A stretch of 64,000 nucleotides of DNA from Cocos nucifera (lineage: Eukaryota > Streptophyta > Magnoliopsida > Arecales > Arecaceae). Both the position numbers and the translations under genes were made by a program. Positions within the stretch are counted from its first letter, which is position 1. Each line of letters starts with the position of its first letter. Shown here in pieces: positions 33,989 to 44,825 of this stretch. The notes beneath the pieces were generated by a model. The model worked only from the letters and a program-made list of their open reading frames with translations. It was not told where the DNA came from and did no database searches. The stretch spans positions 186,001 through 250,000 of the forward strand of contig QRFJ01002107.1 in assembly GCA_006176705.1 (NCBI GenBank), given 5' to 3'.

Positions 33989-35036
33989 TGTTGAAATCTG
34001 GCACCTTAAGATTCGGTCTATGATAAGCCAAGAATGAGATTCAGGAGCCAAGAGAAAGATCAGCCAATATACAGTCGGGCTAGCTTTGATACACAGTCAA
34101 GCTGGCTTAAGGTAGATTTGAGCTGGCTCTCTCAAGCGGATAAAAAGCAGTGCTCGAATAAAATACAGTCAAGCTACCTCGGCTTCTGGTGGAGCCGACT
34201 TGATGAAGGTGAATAGAACGATGGCGAACAACGTATGGGCACATGAGCAGAAGCCTTTTGACATGGTCTACAGCCCCTAACTCAAGGACTAGGTCCATTC
34301 ATGGGGTCTATGCAGCTATTGTGCTATCCAACAACCAGGAGAGCATGTAGAAGCTGATCGGATGGCTATTAGGATGATTAGGCCTTATAAGAAGGCCTGA
34401 CGACCAAAGAAGAAAGAGAGAGTCTCAGGAAAACCTCTCGAGTGGCACAGAGATGAGGCAGGAAGCACTGAAGTACTGTAGTAGCACCTCCCTGGAGGCA
34501 CGGGGGCTGAGAGAGGCTCAATGGTGTAGCAGCTGAAGAGGGTATCTCAGTAGAGAGTGTCGGGAGCTTTTCAAGGAGACCAGGAGCTGGTCTTAGGGAG
34601 AGCCAGGGATCTCAGGATGTACCAAGAGCATCAAGAAAGTCGAAAGTATCCTAAATAGTACGGTTGCCTAAGGACAGAGGTTGGGGCTTGATGTAGAGGC
34701 TGAGAGAATCATAGAGTATCCAGGGATGTCGAGGATCTTAGATCGGTAGATTTGTGAGGGAGATCTTCTTGGGATTACCATGAGAGCATTGTATGGATGA
34801 GTTTTTCTGGATTAAGAAAGTGGGTTGATGAGTTGAGATTGCATCTCCTCTATTGTTCTTTTCCGATAGTGAAGCATTGCATATCCCATGGATGTAGGCA
34901 CTTGGGCCAAACCACGTATATGGTTGTATTTATTTGTCTTCTTCTATCTTTCCATAGCAATAGGTGGTGCCATATCTTTTATAGATGATCTTGGATGGGT
35001 GATTCATGTTCCGTAGTTGATGGATCTATCCTAACA
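33989..35036 (+). repeat. Mini-B 3' LTR
   Basis: 1048 bp, TGTTGAAATCTGG to CCTAACA, collinear with 32613-33682 throughout. Confidence 0.88.
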
Positions 35037-35940
35037 CACCCCACTCCTAGCCAAGCCTGAACCCGAAGAAGAGCTGCTCTTGTACCTTGCTGTGTCCCCT
35101 ATAGTTATTGGAGCCATCTTGGTCAGAGAAGAAGCCAAAGTTCAGAAGCCGATCTATTATATAAGCAGAGTCTTGAGAGATACAGAAACAAGGTAGAATA
35201 AATTAGAAAAACTAACTTATACCTTATTGATTACCATCCGAAAGCTCCGATCTTACTTTCAGGGACACACCATTACTCTTCTTACTGATCAACCCATCAA
35301 GACAGTTCTTCACCGACCTAATACCTCCAGAAGAGTGGTAAAATAGGCAATTGAGTTAACTAAATTTGACATTCATTTTCAACCTTGACCATCCATTAAA
35401 GCTCAAATACTGGCCAATTTTATAATGAAGTGCACCATTCCAGATGCAATCGAACCAAAACACCAAGAAGTTCTTATCCTTAGCTCCCCTAAAGAGAAGG
35501 CTGATCTTCTTGAAAACTTCTGGGCACTATACATGGATGGTTCATCTAATGCTTCCGGGGCAGGCTCAGGCTTGATTCTCATCAATCTGGATGGAGTTGT
35601 AGCTAAATATGCTTTGCGCTTCGAGTTTTCCACTACCAACAATAGAGCAGAATATGAAGCCCTGATTGAGGGACTGAGAATAGCCAAAGAATTGGAAGCA
35701 AAATATTTGAAGGTTTATAGTAATTCTCAACTGGTGGTGGGATAAGTCAGTAACACCTTTGAAGCTCAGGAGGAAGTATGAAGAAGCACCTGGAAAGAGT
35801 AAAGAGTTTAAGTTCAAACTTTGTTAGTTTTGATATCCAGCAGATCCCTAGGGTAGAAAATAATAGAACTGATCTTCTCTCTAAGTTGGTCACCTTAGTC
35901 CTAAAAGAACTGCCAAAAGAAGTCCTCTATGAAGTTCTAC
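35037..35940 (+). pseudogene. T1 RNase H plus second RNase H
   Basis: Degrades the RNA strand during reverse transcription. The first domain, 35043-35400, has LLLYLAVSPIVIGAILVRE, KPIYYISRVLRDTETR, LLITIRKLRSYFQGHTI and LTDQPIKTVLHRP, the ordinary gypsy RNase H, interrupted by stops. The second starts at 35525 with WALYMDGSSNASGAGSGLIL, then TTNNRAEYEALIEGLRIA and LKVYSNSQLVVG. Its D (YMDG), E (AEYEA) and D (expected YSDS, here YSNS) positions identify the extra archaeal-type RNase H of Tat elements, with the third acidic residue lost. The open frame 35425-35745 is the best preserved segment of T1. Confidence 0.88.
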
Positions 35941-35972
35941 AATGACCAAGTCCACAAGAATGCCTGACAATA

Positions 35973-37200
35973 ATGCGAGTCGAACGTGAGCCCAATTGGA
36001 TCAATCCATTAATCTCTTATCTCAAAGATGGAGTTCTTCCCAGAGACCATAAAGAAGCTCAGAAATTAAGAAATCAGGCTTCCTGCTACATTCTATATGA
36101 AAACAAGTTGTACAAGAGATCATACTCATTACTACTTCTCAAAAGTCTTCGATCTTCTAAAGTTGATTATGACTTGAGAAAAGTTCATGAAGAAATATAC
36201 AGAAATAATCTGGGGGCGAGATCCTTATCATATAAATTGCTTTGACAGGGCTACTATTAGCCAACGATGCACCAAGATGCAATGGATTATGTGAGAAAGT
36301 GCGATAAGTGTCAGAGGAACGCAAACATTCAAAGATAGCTAGCTTCATAGCTTACATCGTTAAGTGCTTCTTGGCCATTTGCACAATGGAGGACGGACAT
36401 ACTTAGGCCTTTTTCCATGATGCCTGGGCAATAAAAGTTTTTGTTGGTGGCCGTAGATTATTTCACTAAGTGGGTTAAGGCTGAACCTCTGACAAAGATC
36501 ACTAAAGTCAAAGTACAGAACTTCATTTAGAAGTCAATAGTTTGTAGATTTGGTCTACCATGGATATTAATCACTGATAATGGATGCCAGTTTCTAAGAG
36601 CGAAGTTTGCTAAATTCTATAAAAACTTGAATATTTTTCACCACTTCACATCAGCAGCTCATTCGTAGGCAAATGGTGAGGCTGAAGTAACAAATAGAAC
36701 TTTGCTTTAAGGGATAAAGGCCAGACTTGAAAGAGCAAAAGAAACTTGGATGGATGAACTTTATCACATGCTCTGAGCTTACAGAACCACTCAAAGGTTG
36801 CCAACTAGAGAAATCCCATTCGTATTGGATTTTGTGATAGAGGCAGTCATCCCAATCGAGCTTGAACTTCCTTCAGCATGAGTGGAAGCTTTTAGTGAGC
36901 CAAACAACTCACAGGGTCTAAGGATAAATCTCAATCTGTTGGAGGAAAAGTGAGAAAAAGCTAAAATCCAAATGGCAGCCAATAAGTAAAAAGTAGCCCG
37001 CTACTACAACTCTAGGATCAGAAGCAAGGTAATCAAAGTAGGAGATCTGGTGCTTCGGTGAGCAGATGTTTCACAACCTTAGAATCAATGAAAGCTCATC
37101 TCGAACTGGAAAGGTCCCTATAAGGTCATGGAAGTCATCCAGCTAGAAATATATTACCTAAAGGAGCTCGAAGGATCAGCACTCTCGCAATCTTAGAACT
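35973..37200 (+). pseudogene. T1 integrase
   Basis: Inserts the cDNA into the chromosome. The lead-in EREPNWINPLISYLKDGVLP is followed by YILYENKLYKRSY. The HHCC zinc finger comes next: VHEEIYRNNLGARSL, then YVRKCDKCQRNA at 36290. The catalytic core holds AVDYFTKWVKAEPL (first D), LPWILITDNGCQF at 36560 (second D) and ANGEAEVTNRTLL (third acidic residue E). The C-terminal part reads YNSRIRSKVIKVGDLVLR and NWKGPYKVMEVI at 37105, the usual GPY-type end. About ten stops are spread through it. The final part reaches YYLKELEGSALSQS near 37190. Confidence 0.88.
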
Positions 37201-37334
37201 CAGAGAACTTGCAAATGTATTATCAATAACCTTGTTCCAATAAAATTTTCTTATTTCAATATTGTTGTTCCTTGGAACAAATCTATATGATGGTGGGAAT
37301 CGACTTAACTGAGCTCCTTCCTTAAGCAAAGTAG

Positions 37335-38270
37335 AAGGCCTTCGGTTATTTAAAATAGGAGGAGAGAGGCCCTTTCAGCGGTCCTTTTATGCTCCAATGA
37401 CTTTATAAAGGACTAGAGGAGGACCTCGTCCTAATAAAGGTTAAAGCCAACCATGTCAGGAATAGAAGGAGAACCTCATCCTGACATGGGTCAAAGAAGA
37501 GAGGCCCTCTCAATGGCCCTTTGGTGTCCTGATTACCTTATTAGGATAGGAGGAGAACCTCGTTCTAATAAGGATAAAGGCTAATCATATCAAGAATAGG
37601 AGGAGAACCTCATCCTGATACAAATGAAGATCTTCGATTATTTAAGATAGGAGGGGAGAGGTCCTTTCAACTATCCTTTTGTGCTCTAGTGACTTTGATA
37701 GGGATAGGAGGAGGACCTCATCCTAATAAAGATAAAAGCCAACCATGTCAGGAATAGAAAGAGAACCTCATCCTGATACGAATCAAAGGGGAGAGGCCCT
37801 CTTAACGGTCCTTTCATGCCCCGATGACATTGTTAGGAACAGAAGGAGAATCTCATCTTAACAAGGATAAAGGCTAACCATGTTAGAAACAAGAGGAGAA
37901 CCTCGTCCTGACACAGACAAATACCTCTGATTATTTAAGATAGGAGGAGGGGAGAGACCCTTTCAACAGCCCTTTTATGTCCCAATGACTTTATTAGGGA
38001 TAGAAAGAGGACCTCATTCTAACAAAGATTAAAGCCAACCGTGTCAAGAATAGGAGAAAAACCTCATCCTGACATGGGTCAAGGTGAAGAGACCCTCTCA
38101 ATGGCCTTTTTGTGTTCGATGACTTTGTTAGAAATAGGAGGAGAATCTCATCCTAACAAGGATAAAGGCTAACTATGTCATGAATAGGAGGAGAACCTCG
38201 TCCTGACATAGATGAAGATCTCTAGTTGTTTAAGATAAGAGGAGAGGAGAGGCCCTTTCAACGTCCCTTT
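37335..38270 (+). repeat. T1 3' tandem array, left part
   Basis: A repeat of about 293 bp marked by GTTATTTAAAATAGG / GATTATTTAAGATAGG at about 37344, 37635, 37930 and 38226. Each unit contains four related sub-units built on AATAGGAGGAGAACCTCATC followed by CTGACA and a spacer, so the array has a higher-order structure. About 3.2 units lie left of the solo LTR. No coding function is seen. Confidence 0.88.
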
Positions 38271-40563
38271 TGTTAAATAGGTGTGCCCTAGAAGCCAAAT
38301 TGGCTGACACTTATAATACACTTCTAAGGGCAAAATTATAATTTTGACTATAAATAATAAAATAAATTATTTTCTATCATAGTACATATTTGAAAGTATC
38401 TATGATACATCCCTTAAGTTAATGATAATGATAGTTCATATTTTCAAGAGTTGAAAATTTAAGACATGAATTTTCATATTAACTCATAAAATACTTTCGA
38501 TCATGGGATCATCATGAGGATGATGATTGATCCGAAAGGTTGGTGTATGATCACTTCTTTAGGATAGATGAGTCTTGAGTCTATGATGTAGAGACATCGG
38601 AGCGAGAGTATAGGTACTTATTAGAGAATGAGGGTACTGAGCGTGACCACCTCGAGCAGTCATGAAGAAGTCTACCTTCTCGTTGATGACCGGCTCGAAG
38701 CTATAATAGTATGTTTGGTTCTTTGATCTGAGGTGCATCGATAGTTCATCTTGAGGGTGTTATAGTTTAACTACACCATAACTCGATCTCCTAGCCATTC
38801 AGAATCCCAAGGTATATATTAGCTATAGCATGTTCATTGTAGGAATTGGATTGCACCAATAAGGGATCTATCTACCTCAGTAGAAGAAGAGCAGCCCTAT
38901 GATGATCATGAGAATCAAGTCCATAAGCCCATGGCCATGGCAGAGTGAAATAATAGAAAGAGTTTCTATTAGGATTTTCACATTGGACTTGAATCAAATG
39001 ATTAATTCATATGATGGATATTAGGGTTTGACGAGATCACCTTAACCCTAATCCGATTGGGGCTCAACATAAAGGAACTTAATCACACAGGTAACTGCAC
39101 CAAGAGATTCACTTTCAGTTTTGATGGATTGCCACCATATGCTACTAGGTGTCACTAGTAGATTTTTGGAGCAATTAGAATGATTTGGATGATCGATCAA
39201 ACTAATTGTCTAAATCAAAAAAATTCTAATCCATCGGAAGGTGTTTCGATGATGTTGATGATAGAGTTCATGACATATCCCATTATCATATGGAACTTAA
39301 CCTAACTAGATCACACAAATAATGATTTGGATCTGGATATCATCAATTGGACTAATCTAGTTCAATTGATTTGAATAAGCTTTAATTAGGTTCAAGAAAA
39401 TCGTTCTAGCACACGATTGAGCCTAATATTCTCCTTTAACAATCATTAAAACTTGTCTTGACTGAGCCAAATGTATTTGGGCTCACTCAAGAATCTTTAT
39501 TTTATCTGACTGGAGCTTGTCCAGGTCAGGAAAGGATTGTCTTAATTTATGAAATAAATTTGAAACAACACTTATCATTTTTTGTCACCTACTAAATCTT
39601 ATCTTTGGACTTTGGTCAAATGTTGATCTTTGACACTTAGATATCTATCCATGTGTCATGCACCCATAGGAGAGAACCTTGGGCTTTGTCCTCTTGCTAA
39701 AAAGCAAATAGGCAAGGGGTGCATGCCTAGGGAGGTGTGCACCCCATGAGGATAATGTATGAGGTCCCATACAGATGGGACTCCAGTTGCTTCAAGGGTT
39801 TAAATTAGGTGGCACAAAGGAGACTTATTTGACCCAGTCTTGGTGCCACCTAAGGAGAATTTTGAGGAACTCTAATCTGATTGGATCAGATGATGTCATC
39901 CCATCAATCAGATTTAGATTTGATTGCACAAAAGAACATGATTGGTCGGGATGATGTGGCACTACATGGCGTAGCAGGGTCTATATAAATCCTATTTGCA
40001 CCTAGAATGCAAAGCTTCTGCTTTTAGCCCATGCCATATAGCCCCTCTCCCTCCTTCTCCATACCATCCTTAGGTCCTCTCTCTCCTCTCCATGCCTAAG
40101 GGACTTTGGGCACGAGTTAGGTGCGATCCAAGCAAGTGAAAGGCGATAGGAAAGGAAGAAGGCAGCACTGCTGCAAGAGACAACGGTTGATCTTCAAAAG
40201 AATTTTTGAAGACCTTCAAGATCAAATCTAGATCTAATTTTTCAAAGATTGATTGAGAAGAAGAAGATTTTTAGATCCTACTCAAGTAGATACTAGTAGA
40301 GGTCAGACGCTTGCGTGGCTACATCCAGAACCTCAGACAAACATCGGGATCATCATAGGATAATTGGATTACCTAAAATAAAGATATAATTAAATTAGAT
40401 TTAATTTAATTTTTATTTTATTTTATTTTATCAGATCAATGAGATTAGATCTAAAGAGTCTCAGTTCTGATTAGAATCTTAAAAGAAAAATTTTTGAAAT
40501 ATTTCTCTTGATCCAATTAGATCTGAACGAACCTAACCCAGAAAAATAAGATTTTTTCCTTCA
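38271..40563 (+). repeat. Solo LTR of family A, perfect TSD
   Basis: 2293 bp from TGTTAAATAGGTGTG to CCTTCA, collinear with the A2 LTRs and with TATATAAA at 39982-39989. Target duplication CCTTT is perfect (38266-38270 and 40564-40568). No internal sequence is present, so it arose by LTR-LTR recombination after insertion into the T1 array. Confidence 0.95.
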
Positions 40564-41440
40564 CCTTTTGTTCCCCAATTACTTTGTTAGGGATAGGAGG
40601 AGGATCTCATCCTAATAAAGGTTAAAGCTAATCATATCAAGAATAGGAGGAGAATATCATCCTGATATGGGTCAAGAAAAAGAGGCTCTCTCAATGGCCC
40701 TTTCGTACCCTCAATGACCTTATTAGGAATAGAAGGAGAACCTCATCCTAGCAAGAATAAAAGCTAACCATATCAGGAATAGAAGGAGAACCTCATCCTA
40801 ATACAGATGAAGACCTCTTGTTGTTTAAGATAGGAGAAGGGGACAGGCTCTTTCAATAGCTCTTTTATGCCCAAATGATTTTGTTAGGGATAGGAGGAGG
40901 ACCTCATCCTAACAAAGGTTAAAGCCAACCATGTTAGGAATAGGAGGAGAACCTCATCCTGACATGGATCAAAGGGAAGAGGCCCTCTCAATGGCTTTTT
41001 TATGCTTCGATGATCTTATTAAGAACAAGAAGAGAACCTCATCCTAACAAGGATAAAGGCTAACCATGTCAGGAATAGAAGAAGAACCTCATCCTAACAC
41101 AGACGAAGACCTTCAGTTGTTTAAGATAGGAGGAGGGGAGAGGCTCTTTCAATGGCCCTTTTGTGGCCCAATGACTTTATTAGAGATAGGAAGAGGACCT
41201 CACCCAACAAAGATTAAAGCCAACCATGTCAGGAACAAGAGGAAAACCTCGTCCAGATATGGGTCAAAGGAGAGAGGCCCTCCCAATGGGTCTTTCATAT
41301 CCCGATGACCTTATTAGGAATAAGAAAAAACCTTGCCCTAATAAGGATAAAAGGCTAACTGTATCAGAAACTAGAGGAGAACCTCATCCTGACAATAGAT
41401 GAAAACCTCCAATTGTTTAAGATAGAAGGAGAGGAGAATG
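40564..41440 (+). repeat. T1 3' tandem array, right part
   Basis: Continues the 293-bp array, with GTTGTTTAAGATAGG landmarks at about 40822, 41116 and 41415, giving about three more units of the same four-part structure. It ends where the antisense ORF region begins (GAATGAAAAACTACACG). Confidence 0.88.
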
Positions 41441-41564
41441 AAAAACTACACGAGTATACAACTGAGATGAAGCAATCAAAATAATGTTTCCATTAAAATA
41501 AAAAGTTTGATCCATGGGGAGGTCCATAAGACTAGTTAGAAAAAAAAAAGAGAGAGAAAAAGAT

Positions 41565-44513
41565 GTTGAAGCCCTATTCGGAGTTGGACTTTAGACTGCC
41601 AGCACCGGTCAATACCAAAGACAACTTCAAGTCTTTAATCTTCTCTTCGAGCTCCCATCGAACCGCCAGGCTTTCACTCAACAAGTTCTTATACCTCCAT
41701 GAGTCATCCTCAACTTCCGTCAGCTTCTTTCTTAGCACAGCTAACTTGGCCTCCGCATCCTTCACATCATCCTATTGGTAGACCATCTGCATCTTCAAAT
41801 CCTGCACTTCCGTTTGGCTGTTCCCATACAAAGTAGACAAGCTCTCTAGAGAGCTCCATAAAGATAGAACCTTTGTCGAGTCCTTCCTCGAACTTGCTAG
41901 GGCCCCTTCAGATAATTATCATCGAAGATGAGCAATCTCATCATCAGCCCTTCAAAGCTTTCCCTTGAGGTTAGCAACTTGGCCACACCAGTCGCATCTG
42001 TATTCATTATAAGAGTCCTCAGCTACCTATAATTAGTTCTGAAGCTCGGAGAACTTGTTTGTCCAATCCCAGCCATATTCCTCCCGATTGGTTGATCATG
42101 TTGAGCTTCCTTCAAGTAATCAAATCCTTTCTTGCATAGCCTTCAACTCGACCTCTAAAGAGCTTACCTTGGCAATTAGAGTCCATGCTTTATCACTACC
42201 AAGCTTCTTCATCCATTCCAACTCCTCTATCATATGGCGCTTCTTATTGATATAGTTTATAGCATCCTTTTTATGGACTTAACGAAGATAAGTGACTTCA
42301 ATTGTAGCTTCTGAATAATGCTTCTTCAACTTTTGAAGCTCGTCCTCTACTTTCTTCAATTTTCTCTTAGTTTGGTTAACCTTCCTATTTAGATTCTTAA
42401 TGATAGATCACAAAGGAAGGCCCTGAGGTAGCAGGGTAGCATCGGTAAGGGGAGTCGAGGCATGGTTATCTTCACTAGAAGGATTCTAAAAAGCATGCAC
42501 ACCACGATACAAACTTAAAGTAAATTTATTTTCATTAACCAAAATATTCCTCAAATACAGGAAAAGAGATAGATGAAAAGAGAAAATACAAATTTAGAGA
42601 TCTCAGACCATAAGGAGGGCAGTCGAGGAGTTCAATACAGTGTCAGTCGGCCTTGGCTCTTTAGTGGCAAGCTCGGTGGGGGGAAGGTCGGTGGAGGCAG
42701 TAGATAGTCCTACTTCTTCATCAGGAGCCCCTTCTATAAGAAAGCTGAGGTCGAGCTTGGGGAACTTGCTGGCTATTCTATCCTCACAAAGCTTGAACCC
42801 CTTGATGAAGGCCTCCTAGCCAAACTTGACATTTAGGTCCCTCATCTCAAAAAAGACCTTCAACTCCTCCATAGCCTGGACCTTGGCCTTCGCAATCCGA
42901 TCCAAAGCTCGCTGCTCCTCTACCATTTCAGCTTCCATCTTTCTCCCCTTCTTAACCTCAAATGCCAGCTCCTCCTTTGCCCTCGCCAAAGCCTGTTCGA
43001 CATCTCATGCAATCTGGCGGAGGCCTTCAATCTCGACCGATCTCTCTTTGAGGAGATGATTGACCTCAACTTTCTCCTTAAGAAGGCGTGCAACTTCAGC
43101 TTGATGATCTTCTTCAGCTTTCACGGCCTCCAACTTTGTGCAGTTCATCACCTTAATATTGGTGATCAACTGGTGTCCTATCTATAAAAAATGACCAAGC
43201 AACTTGTGTCAGCGAAGAGGTAATGGATAAGCTAATGAAGGGACGAAGGAAAAAGAGAGACGGGTCAACTTACCTCAAGAAAAGGCCCTAGAGAATCCCA
43301 GGTGTGCTACTCAAGGTCAACCTCAACAATCCTGTCTATGACTTTGGGCAGGGTACATCCATCGACCAACTTCTTGATGATGTCTTTATTGTTAAAGGAG
43401 TTCTCCCCCAGGTCCTTATTGAAACTGTTAGATCCCCTAGCGGCGACCCCATGCCAGATTTTTGTAGTAGCCAGTTTCTTCTTCTCCTTCTTCTTCTCCA
43501 CCTCCATCACCCTCTCAGTAGGGAGTTTTGAGGTGGGGACTTCATTCGGGGGGTCGGGAAGGTCGGAGGAGCCAGGGCCTTGGAGGTGGTCATGATTTCG
43601 GGGGCAGTAGCAATATTGGCAGGCACGGTGGAGCTTGAGGCACTAACCCTCACCTTTTTTGAAGGCTCGATGGGCACAGCACCTTTTCTTTTATGGGATT
43701 GAAGGCCCTCAAACAGCTACTGAAGCATGACCGCATCCATTTCTGCAACAAAAAAAAATTTACAATTAAAAGGAGGAATCAGAAAATAACTTATGAAATC
43801 AAAAATTATACCATTTGGATTGAGAGGACTCATGCCTAGATTGAATAAGGTTTGGCCTTCCAAAAGCTCGAGCAAAAAGTAGGCTCGATAATTCCTAAGC
43901 TTTTTGGTAGAGTCAAGATCGTCCCTTTCCAAGCTCAAAGCCCGACGAATTGAATCCCTCAGCCATCCCTAAGGAGAAAGTCCTAAACTAAGAGATGGAC
44001 AGAAGATAAAAAAGAACTTTTCCTTCTAATTATGAATAGAAGAAGGGGCACCTTTAAGCAACCCCTTCTTGCCAACCTCAGGGAACAAGTACCACCAATC
44101 CTTAGCAGTTGGATGGTGCTTGAAGGTGTAATAACTATGGAATAAAGAGATGGTTGGGCGAACTTTGACTGAAATGTAGAGGAAAAGAAAACCTATGATG
44201 AACCTAAAATAATTTAGGACCATGGAAGTAAGAAAAATATTTAAAAAGCAGAAAAGAGCAACCACAAAAGAAGGGAGAGGAAGTTTTAGTCCAGCACGAA
44301 GAGCTTCTATATACAAGCAAAAGCGACCCACAGGGGAGAGCAAGCTTGATCGCTAGGTCTAGGAAGTTTAAGTTCATATTCAGAAGGGATCCCATATAAG
44401 ATCCTTATTAGAGAAAGGTCTTCGTGACAAAGTTTGCAAAGGATGGTATCAGAAATAAAAAATGGACGAGGTGCTTCTACAGGCTCGATTTTCTTAGGAC
44501 TGGAATCCATCAA
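41565..44513 (-). pseudogene. T1 antisense ORF, coiled-coil protein with gypsy-type transposon domain
   Basis: Read on the minus strand from MDSSPKKIEPVEAPRPFF (44510) down to 41565. The N-terminal third contains LPLPSFVVALFCFLNIF and HPTAKDWWYLFPEVGKKGLL, a layout I associate with the Pfam family described as putative gypsy-type transposon (PF04195). The rest is charged and heptad-rich: EAEMVEEQRALDRIAKAKV, KLKKVEDELQKLKKHYSEA, then DAEAKLAVLRKKLTEVEDD near the end, predicting long coiled coils. Segments change frame near 44340, 43700, 43300 and 42600; some breaks may be old introns. Its position after pol in antisense fits the extra ORFs known from Tat elements. Function is unknown. A single-copy host gene is less likely given the context. 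Confidence 0.65.
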
Positions 44514-44789
44514 GATTAGGTAAGCTGGACTTCCAGAACAAGTCGATCAGGATTCCTCGATAGACATATGGATCAAACTAAACTTGAAAAAACTCCTGAA
44601 AATCAAGAAAAATAATGCACAAAATTTCTTTGAAGAAACTAAATGGACAAGATGCAAAAGATGCTAAAACAATCAAAGAAAAGGTTGTGGAACTAACCTA
44701 AGTCGATTGGGAAGAGCGAGGAGGTGATGGGCATGATAGAAGTCGAATGGGAAGGTGCCTGGGAACTAACCTAAGAAATGTATTTATCA
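44514..44789. other. T1-derived non-coding end and junction filler
   Basis: Upstream flank of the antisense ORF without an ORF of its own. GAACTAACCTAAG occurs at 44691-44703 and again at 44764-44776. A 27-bp exact tandem repeat (44772-44798, 44799-44825) spans the border with G3. This looks like repair filler at a deletion breakpoint. Confidence 0.55.
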
Positions 44790-44825
44790 TGAAAAACTTA
44801 AGAAATGTATTTATCATGAAAAACT

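Larger units (their letters stand above)
32613..35036 (+). mobile_element. Mini-B, coding-free LTR element in T1
   Basis: A 2424-bp insertion: LTR 32613-33682, internal 33683-33988 (306 bp), LTR 33989-35036. The internal part has an iMet-type primer site at one end and a polypurine tract at the other and nothing else. Flanks CATCT (32608-32612) and CACCC (35037-35041) differ only by T/C. The LTRs are related to that of B1. It looks like a non-autonomous derivative that must have used proteins from another copia element. Confidence 0.85.
30941..44790 (+). mobile_element. T1, Tat-lineage Ty3/gypsy element (ends missing)
   Basis: Plus-strand order: protease, RT, RNase H, a second RNase H, integrase, tandem-repeat array, antisense coiled-coil ORF. 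The doubled RNase H and an extra antisense ORF after pol are known traits of the plant Tat/Ogre group. LTRs, primer site and gag are not in the window. The left end is joined to an A LTR fragment and the right end to truncated G3. It hosts the mini-element (32613-35036) and a solo A LTR (38271-40563). Confidence 0.83.

Noticed and set aside
33314..34298. Small ORFs on both strands of the mini-element
   Set aside because: They overlap the LTRs, differ between the two LTR copies and show no gag or pol motifs.
37335..41440. Possible CRISPR-like or minisatellite regulatory array
   Set aside because: Units are about 293 bp with diverged sub-units and no unique spacers of constant length; the context is a plant retroelement.
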